NCBI GenBank assembly: GCA_023053545.1
Contig: JAKZAN010000197.1
Location: 1 to 64,000, forward strand
Direction of reading: 5' to 3'
Length of the DNA: 64,000 nt
Source of the DNA: Lepidurus packardi
Lineage: Eukaryota > Arthropoda > Branchiopoda > Notostraca > Triopsidae
In this document: positions 19,032 to 27,809 of the stretch, piece after piece
Layout: every line of letters starts with the position of its first letter
How positions within the stretch are numbered: position 1 is the stretch's first letter
The notes under the pieces: model-generated
What the model was told of the DNA's origin: nothing
Seen by the model: only the letters and a program-made list of their open reading frames with translations
The model's database searches: none
Translations under genes and position numbers: made by a program

Positions 19032-20434
19032 GCGCTGCCGTCCATCAGGCGAACGCGCACGCTCTTGCCTTTGATGCGGCCCACCGACAGCTTGTGCACG
19101 GCCTGCGCGGCAATGGCCCGGTCTACCGCCACGTAGGTGGAGTATTCGTTGACGTTGATCTTGCCGACCTGCTCGCGTGTGAAGCCGGCCTCGCCGGTGA
19201 GCGCGCCCAGCACGTCGCCGGCGCGGATTTTTTCTTTGCGGCCGCCGACGATTTGCAGCGTCTGCATGGGCGGCACCAGCGGCTCGGGGCTGGCCGCCAC
19301 CAGCTCGTTCAGCGCGTGCCATTCAGATTCGGCTTGCTGCAGTTGCTCGATCTTGCCGACCGAACCCATCTCGTCCATGCTGGCCAGGCTGATGGCCCAG
19401 CCCTCGGCGTCGGCGCGGCCGGTGCGGCCGATGCGGTGCACATGCACTTCAGCGTCTGGCGTCACGTCGACGTTGATGACCATTTCGAGCTGGTTGATGT
19501 CCAGCCCGCGTGCGGCCACGTCGGTGGCGACCAGCACCGAGCAGCTGCGGTTGGAAAATTGCACCAGCACCTGGTCGCGCTCGCGCTGCTCCAGCTCGCC
19601 GTACAGCGCCAGGGCGCTGAAGCCCTGCGCCTTCAGCACTTCGACCAAGTCGCGGCACTGCACCTTGGTGTTGCAAAAAGCCAGCGTGCTGCCGGGGCGG
19701 TAATGGTTGAGCACGCGGGACACCACGTCCAGCCGTTCGTTTTCGCGCACCTGGTACCAGCGCTGGCGGATCTTGCCGGGCTCGTGCCGGGTTTGCACCG
19801 TGATGGTCTGCGGCTGGCGCATGAACTGCTGGCTCAGCTTGGCAATGCCTTCGGGGTAGGTGGCTGAAAACAGCAAGGTCTGGCGCTCGGCCGGGCACTG
19901 GCGGGCGACGGTGGCGATGTCGTCAAAAAAGCCCATGTCCAGCATGCGGTCGGCTTCGTCCAGCACCAGGGTTTGCAAGCTGCTCACGTCGAGGTGGCCG
20001 CGTTCGAGGTGGTCCATGATGCGCCCAGGCGTGCCCACCACAATGTGCGCGCCGTGCGCCAAGCTGGCGGTTTGCGCGCGCAGCGGTACACCGCCGCAGA
20101 GCGTGACGACTTTGATGTTTTCTTCGGCCCGGGCCAGACGCCGGATTTCCGTGCTCACTTGGTCGGCCAGCTCGCGTGTGGGGCACAGCACCAGCGCCTG
20201 CACCGCAAAACGCCGGGCATTGAGGCGGGCCAGCAAGGCCAGGCCAAAGGCGGCGGTCTTGCCGCTGCCGGTCTTGGCTTGGGCAATCAGGTCTTGGCCG
20301 AGCAGCGCCACCGGCAAACTGGCCGCCTGAATGGGCGTCATGCGCAGGTAGCCAAGCTGCTCCAGGTTGCTCAGAACGTGGGGCGGGAGGGTGAGCGAGG
20401 CGAAGTCGTCGGCAGCGGGGGAGGTGGAAGTCAT
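19028..20434 (-). CDS. dbpA: ATP-dependent RNA helicase DbpA
   Basis: DbpA remodels 23S rRNA during assembly of the large ribosomal subunit. The 468-residue chain has the Q motif near the start (YLRMTPIQAASLP), Walker A AQAKTGSGKT ending at residue 60, DEAD box VLDEADRMLDMGF, SAT, and HRIGRTGR motif VI. The C-terminal DbpA RNA-binding domain that recognises 23S hairpin 92 is present (KIRAGDVLGALTGEAGF to GKSVRVRLM), which separates it from the RhlE/SrmB paralogues. The start is followed in the same operon by an SDR gene. Confidence 0.93.
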   Translation of the reverse strand: MTSTSPAADDFASLTLPPHVLSNLEQLGYLRMTPIQAASLPVALLGQDLIAQAKTGSGKTAAFGLALLARLNARRFAVQALVLCPTRELADQVSTEIRRLARAEENIKVVTLCGGVPLRAQTASLAHGAHIVVGTPGRIMDHLERGHLDVSSLQTLVLDEADRMLDMGFFDDIATVARQCPAERQTLLFSATYPEGIAKLSQQFMRQPQTITVQTRHEPGKIRQRWYQVRENERLDVVSRVLNHYRPGSTLAFCNTKVQCRDLVEVLKAQGFSALALYGELEQRERDQVLVQFSNRSCSVLVATDVAARGLDINQLEMVINVDVTPDAEVHVHRIGRTGRADAEGWAISLASMDEMGSVGKIEQLQQAESEWHALNELVAASPEPLVPPMQTLQIVGGRKEKIRAGDVLGALTGEAGFTREQVGKINVNEYSTYVAVDRAIAAQAVHKLSVGRIKGKSVRVRLMDGSA

Positions 20435-20482
20435 GGCGCCGATTATCGGCCGTGCTCACCTCCAGCGCGGCTGCAAGCTGCC

Positions 20483-21844
20483 TCAGCGCCGTGCGAGTTC
20501 GCTGCTGGCCTGCGCTGAAAAAGCGGGGCCTTCGTACACAATTTTCCAGACGGGGCCTTCTTTGGCCCAGTAAAGACGCCACAGTCCTTGTTCGCTGCTC
20601 GTGTCTTGCAGCGTCACGATCAGGTGGTCGTCCTGGTCCTTCCAGCGGAAGATGGATTTGAGCTGGCCCTTCAGCGGTTGGCTTTGCGCTTTGGCGTGCG
20701 CGCTGAGTTGGGGCCACCAAAAAGCCAGGTTCCTGTCGCTGCGTTGAAAGCGTGCGCTGTAGTGGGCTTTGAGCGCCGCTTCCGAACCCTGTTGCCCGTC
20801 TTGGTGCCAGCGCTCCAGCGTGGGCAAAAAGGCGTCGCGCTCGGCCGCCAGTGTGGCGGGTGCAGCCCATTCGAGCTGGTGGGCCATGACGATGGGCGCG
20901 CCGCGCAGCGCTGGCATTTCCAGGAAGCGCTTCATGTCCGCGTTGCTCAAAATAATGCAGCCGTCCGAGTCCAGCGGCGGGCGTGAATACTGCGCCTTGG
21001 GTGTGCCGTGCAGCCAGATGCCGCTGCCCGTCTTGCCGCGTAAATAATCCAACGCGTTGGGGTAGCTCAGCGTCAGCGCGCCTGAGCCGTAAAGGTCGGG
21101 CAGCTGGCGGTTGGCGGGTTTGTTGCCGATGAAATAAACGCCCTCTGGCGTTTTGGCGTCGCCCTCCACCTGCTTGCCCACGCCCTTCAGGCCGGCAGTG
21201 ATGTAGAGGTCAGACGCCAGCGCTGGCTGTGCTGACCCGGTCTGTGGGTTGGCGAACAGATAAAGCCGCGACTTGGAAATGTCGACCGCCACGGCATAAG
21301 GTTGGTCGGCTGCCAGCTGCAAAAACTGGCGTGGCAACCAACCCGTTGGCGCGGGCGGATTGGTGCTTTGGCGCCGCTGGCGAAGCTCCTGCAAAAGAGC
21401 GTCCAACCGACTTTGCGCTGCGGCGGCTTTGTCACCCGACGCGAGGGTGGCCTCGGGCACGAAAGGCTGGTTCAGGCTCAGGTTGAGCAGTTCGGCATAG
21501 ACCAGCTGGCCGAGCTGAAAGTGGGGGAACTGCGCGGTGAGTTGCGCGGCGCGCGCCAGCGCTTGCTGGTGAAGGCCTTGTTGCTCGTCGTCGTACAGGT
21601 CCAGCAAAAGCGCCTCGGCATCTGGTTGGGTGTTCGAGGCGAAAGATGTCTTGGTATGGGCGCGCAGTGGCGCTGCCGGCGCCGCCGTTCCACCCCAGCC
21701 CAGCCAGGCGACCGACAAGCTGGCGACGAGCACCAGGCCTGCGGTCGCCATCACAGCTTTGTGGCTCAGCCACCTTATCCAAGGCTTCGGCTGGTACGCC
21801 GTGTTGGCGCTGCCTGCTGGCTCGGCCGAATACCCCAGGCTCAC
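20483..21844 (-). CDS. L,D-transpeptidase (YkuD) with C-terminal NTF2-like domain
   Basis: YkuD enzymes crosslink peptidoglycan stems or attach proteins to them in the periplasm. One N-terminal membrane anchor (AVMATAGLVLVASLSVAWLGW, about residues 25-45) precedes the catalytic domain, in which WLHGTPKAQYS and SDGCIILSN supply the active-site His and Cys (near residue 295). The last 110 residues form an NTF2/SnoaL-like module similar to the Cds6-type C-terminal domain. A GTG start at 21844 overlaps the upstream gene's stop (GTGA); a TTG at 21871 is possible. It is the second gene of a two-gene operon. Confidence 0.85.
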   Translation of the reverse strand: MSLGYSAEPAGSANTAYQPKPWIRWLSHKAVMATAGLVLVASLSVAWLGWGGTAAPAAPLRAHTKTSFASNTQPDAEALLLDLYDDEQQGLHQQALARAAQLTAQFPHFQLGQLVYAELLNLSLNQPFVPEATLASGDKAAAAQSRLDALLQELRQRRQSTNPPAPTGWLPRQFLQLAADQPYAVAVDISKSRLYLFANPQTGSAQPALASDLYITAGLKGVGKQVEGDAKTPEGVYFIGNKPANRQLPDLYGSGALTLSYPNALDYLRGKTGSGIWLHGTPKAQYSRPPLDSDGCIILSNADMKRFLEMPALRGAPIVMAHQLEWAAPATLAAERDAFLPTLERWHQDGQQGSEAALKAHYSARFQRSDRNLAFWWPQLSAHAKAQSQPLKGQLKSIFRWKDQDDHLIVTLQDTSSEQGLWRLYWAKEGPVWKIVYEGPAFSAQASSELARR

Positions 21845-23001
21845 GAGGCTTTTTCCCGAACGATGAGCCAACGCCCGCCGGTGTTGACCAAGTCCAGCGT
21901 TTTACGCGTGGTGGTGTTGAGTCCGTCGGACTCGTATTGCTGCTCCAGTCTGACCTGCGCTTGGTTGCCTTTGATTTCAGTTTGCAAACGGCTGAGCGTC
22001 ACGCGGATGAACTTGCGCTGCTCAATGCGAAGGCGGCGGTCTTTGGCCCAGCTGGCGCGGGTTTGGCGATTAGCCGGTTCAAAGTTGGGCGCGTAAGCGC
22101 TCAGGTATTGGTCGACGTCTCGCTTGCTCCAGGCGCCGGCCCAGGCCTTGACGGCCTTGTCGACGGCGGCGGACTCGGCCGCCGCAGAGTTGTTGCTGGC
22201 TGGCGCAGTCGTTGGCGCGGGTGGTGGCGCCGGCGTTGGCACTGCGACCACGGCTGGGGCCGGCTTGGCTGCGGGGCTGGGTACAGGGGCAGCCGGTTCA
22301 GGCTTGGACGGTGGCTTGGGCGCGGAAGCCACTGGCGCTGCGATTGGCGCAGAGGCCGGTGGCACTGCTGGCGCGGGAGGTACCGCCGCCGGCGTGGCTT
22401 GCGCCACGACGACGGGCGCGGCCCAAGGCTTGGCCTCGGGCGCGTTGGGTGTGCCCACCGCCGACAAGGTGATCAGTCCGCTCGGGCCCGCAAGCTTGGC
22501 TCCGTCTTCTAGGCGAAAGGCGCGCGCATAGGCTTGCTTGGCCAGGCGGGCGTTCAAGTCCATCAGGTTCTTGTGCGAGGCGGCGTAGCTCGGCAGTGTT
22601 TGCAGGGCGCGTTCAAACGCCGCCTTGGCCAGGTCGAGATCGTTGCGCTCGGCGTACAGCACACCCAGGTTGTTGTGCGGCTCGGGCAGCTCAGGGTAGT
22701 CAGCGGCGAGCTTTTTGAAGGTCTCGATGGCCTTGTCTTTTTGCCCGCTTTGCGCTTGGAGGACGCCCTCGAGCAGCCGCAGGTTGACGTCCTTGGGGCT
22801 GCGTTGCAATGCGGACTTGAGCAGCTGCTGGCCTTGCGCAGTTTGCCCCGACTGCATGGCTTGATGAATCAAGTCTTGCTCTGGCGTCTTGGCATGCAGC
22901 GCTGCCGAGCCCAGCAGCGCCGCCAGCAGCGCCGCTTGGCAGGCAGCCAGCAAACAACGAGTCGGACGGCAAGCGTCAAGGCGGGCAACAGCGGGGCTCA
23001 T
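21841..23001 (-). CDS. TPR protein with Pro/Ala linker and C-terminal NTF2-like domain
   Basis: This exported or membrane-anchored protein of about 386 residues has an N-terminal hydrophobic segment (CQAALLAALLGSAALHA). Three to four TPR units follow (PEPHNNLGVLYAERNDLDLAKAAFERAL is the clearest), then about 90 residues of Ala/Pro/Val-rich linker. The final 110 residues are an NTF2-like domain (AWAGAWSKRDVDQYLSAYA to GGRWLIVREKAS). That domain matches the one at the end of the coupled L,D-transpeptidase. The start is uncertain: ATG at 23001 was preferred to a TTG at 23028. It may act as a partner for the transpeptidase. Confidence 0.8.
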   Translation of the reverse strand: MSPAVARLDACRPTRCLLAACQAALLAALLGSAALHAKTPEQDLIHQAMQSGQTAQGQQLLKSALQRSPKDVNLRLLEGVLQAQSGQKDKAIETFKKLAADYPELPEPHNNLGVLYAERNDLDLAKAAFERALQTLPSYAASHKNLMDLNARLAKQAYARAFRLEDGAKLAGPSGLITLSAVGTPNAPEAKPWAAPVVVAQATPAAVPPAPAVPPASAPIAAPVASAPKPPSKPEPAAPVPSPAAKPAPAVVAVPTPAPPPAPTTAPASNNSAAAESAAVDKAVKAWAGAWSKRDVDQYLSAYAPNFEPANRQTRASWAKDRRLRIEQRKFIRVTLSRLQTEIKGNQAQVRLEQQYESDGLNTTTRKTLDLVNTGGRWLIVREKAS

Positions 23002-23066
23002 GAGAAAGTGGGGCGGCAAGGGGTTCAACGAAGAGGGGGCGGCAACATGGCCGGACGGCTGAGGTA

Positions 23067-23152
23067 CCGCCCAGTAGTTCGCGACAAAAATGCGTGATCT
23101 TCAAATTTTATACGTTGAGGGTCAATCAACTAGACTCTTTAGTACTGGGCGG
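23067..23152. promoter_or_regulatory. Inverted repeat in the divergent promoter region of the two TPR/NTF2-like genes
   Basis: CCGCCCAGTA (23067-23076) and its exact complement TACTGGGCGG (23143-23152) flank a 66-bp AT-richer segment, where promoters for both divergent genes are expected. It may be a paired operator. Confidence 0.5.
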
Positions 23153-23246
23153 CGTTGCATGGTCAACTCGTTTTTGATAACTTTGTGCAGGGCGAGCTGG
23201 TTTTTGCCTTGGCCTTGTTTTGATTCCTGACAGGACGATTTCAATC

Positions 23247-24185
23247 ATGATTTCTTTTTCATCGGCTCGCTCCTTCGGGGCCACCCTGGCCTTGGCTTGT
23301 TTCAGTGTGGGTGTCGTGGACGCGCAAGTGGTGACTCCGCCATCCGAGGTGTCCGAGGCGTTTGAGCAAGGCGTACGGGCCTTTCAGGCCGGGCGTATGG
23401 CCGATGCGCGACTCCTGTGGGTTGAGTTGCTCAAGCAGCACCCCGGGCGCCCCGAGCTGCTCAACAACTTGGCCGTGCTGTACAGCCGAAGCGGCGACAG
23501 CCAACAAGCCGGCCAATTGCTCGCCAAGGCCGCCGCGACCCCACCTTATTACGCGTCTATCACCTTGAATGTGCAGCGCTTCAAGGCCCCCGGAGACGCC
23601 CCACCTGAGTTGCTGCTCATTCCCGAATTGCCGCGACCCGGGGTCACGGTATCCAAGCTCGGCTCAGCGCAGGAGCGACGTCAAGTCTCGCGGATCAGTG
23701 AGCTCATGGCCTCGGTCAAGCGAGCCGAGCAGCAACGGCTGGCGCTGGCGGACGATTCGTTGGTCGCTCCGGCGCCAGCCTCCACCGATGCGACAGAACG
23801 CAAGTCCAAGCGCGTCGCAGCCGTCGATCCAGAGCTTGCCAAGGCATTGGAGCAGTGGCGAGCCAGTTGGGAAAAACGAGAAGTGCCGAGCTATTTGAGT
23901 TGGTATGCCGCTGACTTCACGCCGGCCTCAGGGATGAGCCGCGCGGATTGGGTGAAGCAGCGGCACGCCCGTCTGAGCGCAGCCAAACGCATACAAGTGT
24001 CGGCCAAAGTCAACCGCAGTGAACCCGGGCCGCTGCCCGACAGCCAATGGCTCTACACCACGCAGCGTTACAAAAGCGCGGTGTTTCAAGACGTGGCTGA
24101 GAAGTCCATGCTCTGGGTCAAGACGCCTGATGGTGGGTGGCGCATTCTGCGAGAATTGACCGGACTTCCTGCCCAGGGAGGCTGA
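23247..24185 (+). CDS. TPR protein with C-terminal NTF2-like domain, paralogue of the divergent gene
   Basis: A 312-residue secreted protein. The signal peptide (FGATLALACFSVGVVDAQ) is followed by two TPR-like units (AFEQGVRAFQAGRMADARLLW, LLNNLAVLYSRSGDSQQAGQL), a charged middle part, and an NTF2-like C-terminal domain (LEQWRASWEKREVPSYLSWYA to GGWRILREL). Its layout mirrors the divergent neighbour but lacks the long Ala/Pro linker. The ATG at 23247 was selected because it gives a normal signal peptide and has an AGGA site 11 nt upstream. It likely acts in the periplasm with the nearby L,D-transpeptidase, by inference. Confidence 0.8.
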   Translation: MISFSSARSFGATLALACFSVGVVDAQVVTPPSEVSEAFEQGVRAFQAGRMADARLLWVELLKQHPGRPELLNNLAVLYSRSGDSQQAGQLLAKAAATPPYYASITLNVQRFKAPGDAPPELLLIPELPRPGVTVSKLGSAQERRQVSRISELMASVKRAEQQRLALADDSLVAPAPASTDATERKSKRVAAVDPELAKALEQWRASWEKREVPSYLSWYAADFTPASGMSRADWVKQRHARLSAAKRIQVSAKVNRSEPGPLPDSQWLYTTQRYKSAVFQDVAEKSMLWVKTPDGGWRILRELTGLPAQGG

Positions 24186-24237
24186 GCCCCAACGGCCGAC
24201 CTGTCGTCGGCTACCCAATCCTTCATCGACAGCACCC

Positions 24238-25607
24238 ATGCCCACTTTTGACTTTGATCTTTTGGTGGTGGGTGGCGGCAGCGGCGGCGTGCGCGCCGCC
24301 CGCATGCACAGCTCAACGCGGCGCGCGTGTGGGCCTGGCTGAAGCCGGTGCCATGGGCGGCACCTGTGTGAATGTGGGCTGCATCCCCAAAAAGCTCTAC
24401 AGCTACGCGGCCAGTTACGCCGACGCGTTTGAAGAGTCGCACGGCTTTGGCTGGCAAGGCCCGGCGCCGCAGCTCGACTGGGGCTTGCTCAAGACCCACC
24501 GCGCTCGCGAGATCACACGCCTGAACGGCGTTTACGCTCAGCTGCTCAAAGGCTCGGGCGTGCAGATCATGGCCGGCTGGGCCACGCTCACCGACCCGCA
24601 CACGGTCTTGGTGCAGGGCCAGTCCCTACACGGCCCGCTCGATCCTGATCGCCACCGGTGGCACACCGAGCGTGCCGCCAGTGGCGGGCGCCGAACACGT
24701 CATCAGCTCAGACGACATCTTTGATTTGCCGACGTTCCCTCAGCGCTTGCTGGTGGTGGGCGGCGGCTACATCGCTTGCGAATTTGCCTCCATCTTTCAG
24801 GGGCTGGGCGCCCAGGTCACCCAGCTCTACCGGGGCGAGCAAGTGTTGCGGGGCTTTGACGACGAGGTGCGCGCCTTCATTGCGAGCGAAATGCGCAAGC
24901 ATGGCGTGGACTTGCGCTTGCAAGCCGATGTGGCTGCCATCAGCCGCGGGGCCAGTGGCTTGCAGGTGCAGCTGACCGATGGCAGCACGGTCCAAGCCGA
25001 TGCGGTGCTCTACGCCACCGGACGCGTGCCCAAGGTGCGCGGCCTCGGCTTGGAAGCGTTGGGTGTGGCGCAAAAGAGCGACGGCGCCATCGACGTCAAT
25101 GCGCAGTACCAAAGCTCGGTGCCGTCCATCTACGCCTTGGGCGACGTGACGGCTCGTGTGCAACTCACGCCGGTGGCACTGGCCGAAGCCATGGTGTTGG
25201 TAGACCATTTGCTCGGCCCGGCCGTGGGCAAGGTGCAGCGCGAGATGAGCTACGAGTTGATCCCCACCGCCGTGTTCACGCATCCCAACATTGGCACCGT
25301 CGGCTGGACCGAGGCCCAGGCGCGCGAGCGCTGCGGCGCCGTGCGCGTTTACCGCAGCGAGTTCAAGGCGCTGCGCCACACCCTCAGCGGCAGCACCGAG
25401 CGCACCTTCATGAAGCTGGTGGTCGACGACGCCAGCGACCGTGTGGTGGGCCTGCACATGGTGGGCGCAGAAGCCGGCGAGATCGTGCAGGGCTTTGCCG
25501 TGGCCATGAAAGCCGGCGCCACCAAGGCCGTGTTTGACAGCACGCTGGGCATTCACCCCACGGCGGCGGAAGAGTTTGTGACCATGCGCGAGCCGGTTAG
25601 CTATTGA
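24238..25607 (+). CDS. gor: Glutathione-disulfide reductase (two frameshifts)
   Basis: Gor keeps glutathione reduced using NADPH and FAD. The FAD-binding start MPTFDFDLLVVGGGSGG is followed by the redox disulfide GGTCVNVGCIPKK, the NADPH site VVGGGYIACEF, the second FAD motif IYALGDVT, and the catalytic His-Glu near the end (GIHPTAAEEFVTM). Two breaks interrupt the frame, near 24306 and near 24626 (CCC where CC fits). The span is 3n+2, so removing one base at each gives a normal protein of about 455 residues. Both are single-base gains, as elsewhere in the window. Confidence 0.88.
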
Positions 25608-25632
25608 TGACTTTTAGAGGAGGACGTTTTTG

Positions 25633-27133
25633 ATGCTGCACCCAGCCCCGTTTTCGCCGCCCACCCGCCACACCGATGCTGAGGCCGCGCTGGCCCAGGT
25701 CCAGCTGATTTACGAGCAGCAGATCGACCACTTGCGCCGTAGCATGCAGCGCTATGTGGCGGGCGACGACTGGGCTGGCCGTGCCCGTGCTTGCTACCCG
25801 TACGTACGGGTGCACACGGAAACCGTGGCGCGGGCAATTTTGGAAACGCCCGATGTGTCGCAGCTGAGCTACGGCTTTGTGGCGGGCCCGGGCACGTTTG
25901 ACACCACGCTCACCCCGGCCCGACCTGTACGCGACGTATTACTTGGAGCAGTTCAAGCTGCTGCTGCAAAACCACTCGGTCGAACTGGAGGTGGGCACCA
26001 GCGAGCAGCCGATCCCGGTGCATTTCTCATTTGCCGAGCATGACCACATTGAAGGCCACCTGAGCGCCGAACGCCGCATGCTGATGCGCGACGCCTTTGA
26101 CTTGCCTGACCTGGCCGCCATGGACGATGGCATTGCCAACGGCACGTACGTGCCCCAGCCGGGCCAGCCGCAACCGCTGGCGCTGTTCACCGCCGCTCGC
26201 GTGGACTATTCGCTGCAGCGGCTGCGCCACTACACCGGCACTTCGCCGGAGTGGTTTCAAAACTTTGTGCTGTTCACCAACTACCAGTTCTACATCGACG
26301 AGTTTGTGCGCCTGGGCCACGAAGAAATGCGCCGCCCGGACAGCCCTTACATTGCTTTTGTGGAGCCCGGCAACGTGGTCACCCGGCGCACCGGGCTGAG
26401 CGTGCAACTCGGCGACGAGCTGGGCGTGGCACCGCCGCGTTTGCCGCAAATGCCGGGCTACCACCTGCTGCGCGCCGACCGTTCCGGCATCAGCATGGTC
26501 AACATTGGCGTGGGTCCGGCCAACGCCAAAAACATCACGGACCACATTGCCGTGCTCAGGCCGCACGCTTGGATCATGTTGGGCCACTGCGCCGGTTTGC
26601 GCAGCAGCCAGCAGCTGGGCGACTACGTGCTGGCCCATGGCTACGTGCGCGAAGACCACGTGCTGGACGAAGAACTGCCGCTGTGGGTGCCGATTCCCGC
26701 CCTGGCCGAAATTCAAAAGGCCTTGCAGCAAGCGGTGGAAGATGTCACGCATCTGCAAGGCCCAGACCTCAAGCGCATCATGCGCACCGGCACGGTGGCG
26801 TCTACCGACAACCGCAACTGGGAACTGCTGCCGGGCAACCAGCCGCAGCGGCGCTTCAGCCAGAGCCGGGCGGTGGCGTTGGACATGGAAAGCGCGACGA
26901 TCGCCGCCAATGGTTTTCGCTTCCGGGTGCCTTACGGCACGCTCTTGTGCGTGAGCGACAAGCCGCTGCACGGCGAGATCAAGTTGCCCGGCATGGCCAA
27001 CCATTTTTACCGCGAGCGTGTGGACCAGCATTTGCGCATCGGCATCCGAACCGTGGAGCTGCTGCGGGACCAGGGTTCCAGCCAGTTGCATAGTAGAAAG
27101 TTGCGCAGTTTTTCAGAAGTGGCCTTCCAATAG
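25633..27133 (+). CDS. amn: AMP nucleosidase (frameshifted)
   Basis: Amn hydrolyses AMP to adenine and ribose 5-phosphate. The N-terminal regulatory domain starts MLHPAPFSPPTRHTDAEAAL. The catalytic phosphorylase-like domain includes GISMVNIGVGPANAKNITDHIA and MLGHCAGLR, and ends in the usual RTVELLRD segment. The ATG at 25633 has a strong GGAGG site. A CCCC run near 25916 breaks the frame: TFDTTLT continues as RPDLYATYYLEQF in the next frame. The span is 3n+1; removing one base gives about 499 residues, normal for the family. Confidence 0.9.
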
Positions 27134-27164
27134 CCGCAATAATGACGACTTTTTCAGGATCACC

Positions 27165-27428
27165 ATGACCGACACCGTTGCACTCACGGCTGCTTTTGAG
27201 CAAGCCCTGGCCAATTCCAAAAACCTCACCGAGCGCCCAGACAACGCGACGCTGCTCAAGCTCTACGCGCTCTACAAGCAGGGCAGCCAAGGCGACAACG
27301 CCGAAACACGGCCCGGCTTCAGCGACTTCGTGGCCCGCGCCAAGTGGGACGCCTGGACCGCTTTGCAAGGCAGCCCGCGCGAAGTGGCGATGCAGCAATA
27401 CATCGACCTGATCGCTTCGTTGGACTGA
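27165..27428 (+). CDS. Acyl-CoA-binding protein (ACBP family)
   Basis: An 87-residue cytoplasmic protein with the four-helix ACBP fold, which binds long-chain acyl-CoA esters. The ligand-binding core is well kept: LLKLYALYKQGSQGD, then RPGFSDFVARAKWDAW. ACBP is common in eukaryotes and patchy in bacteria, where it occurs in several Burkholderiales. It begins 31 nt after amn on the same strand. A link to the PHA and acyl-CoA genes nearby is plausible but not shown. Confidence 0.92.
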   Translation: MTDTVALTAAFEQALANSKNLTERPDNATLLKLYALYKQGSQGDNAETRPGFSDFVARAKWDAWTALQGSPREVAMQQYIDLIASLD

Positions 27429-27434
27429 GCCTGA

Positions 27435-27743
27435 TCAGGCCGCTGACGCAGGTGCCCCGCCCATCAGGCGGTCCAGGTTCTTGCTGATCTCGGCCTCGAT
27501 CTGACCCTTGAAAGCACTGAACATGAAGCCCAGCTGGGCTTGCAGTTCGAACTGCCCGTCGCTGATCTGCAGCGTGCCGCTCATGCCTGGTCGGCTGAAT
27601 TGCACGGCGTCAGCGTCCAGGCCTTCTTGGTAGGTGCAGCTCAGGCCGAATTTTTCCTCGGCCTGGCTCACCCACTGGCGGGCGGTTTGGCGGGCTTGGG
27701 TCAAGCCCATTTGGTGCGCGCGGGCGATGCGAATTTCAGCCAT
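27435..27743 (-). CDS. Polyhydroxyalkanoic acid system family protein
   Basis: A 102-residue protein starting MAEIRIARAHQMGLTQARQ and ending in LMGGAPASAA. The pattern (RQWVSQAEEKFGLSC, then a two-strand region SGTLQISDGQFELQAQLG) fits the small family found next to PHA synthesis genes. Its biochemical role is unknown; granule association is presumed for the family. It is convergent with the ACBP gene, leaving only 6 nt between stops. Confidence 0.75.
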   Translation of the reverse strand: MAEIRIARAHQMGLTQARQTARQWVSQAEEKFGLSCTYQEGLDADAVQFSRPGMSGTLQISDGQFELQAQLGFMFSAFKGQIEAEISKNLDRLMGGAPASAA

Positions 27744-27809
27744 GGGCAACAGTGCTTTCCATCAAAAAACGATTCAAACTGGGCCATTGATCCATGCGCC
27801 CAGGCTCGT

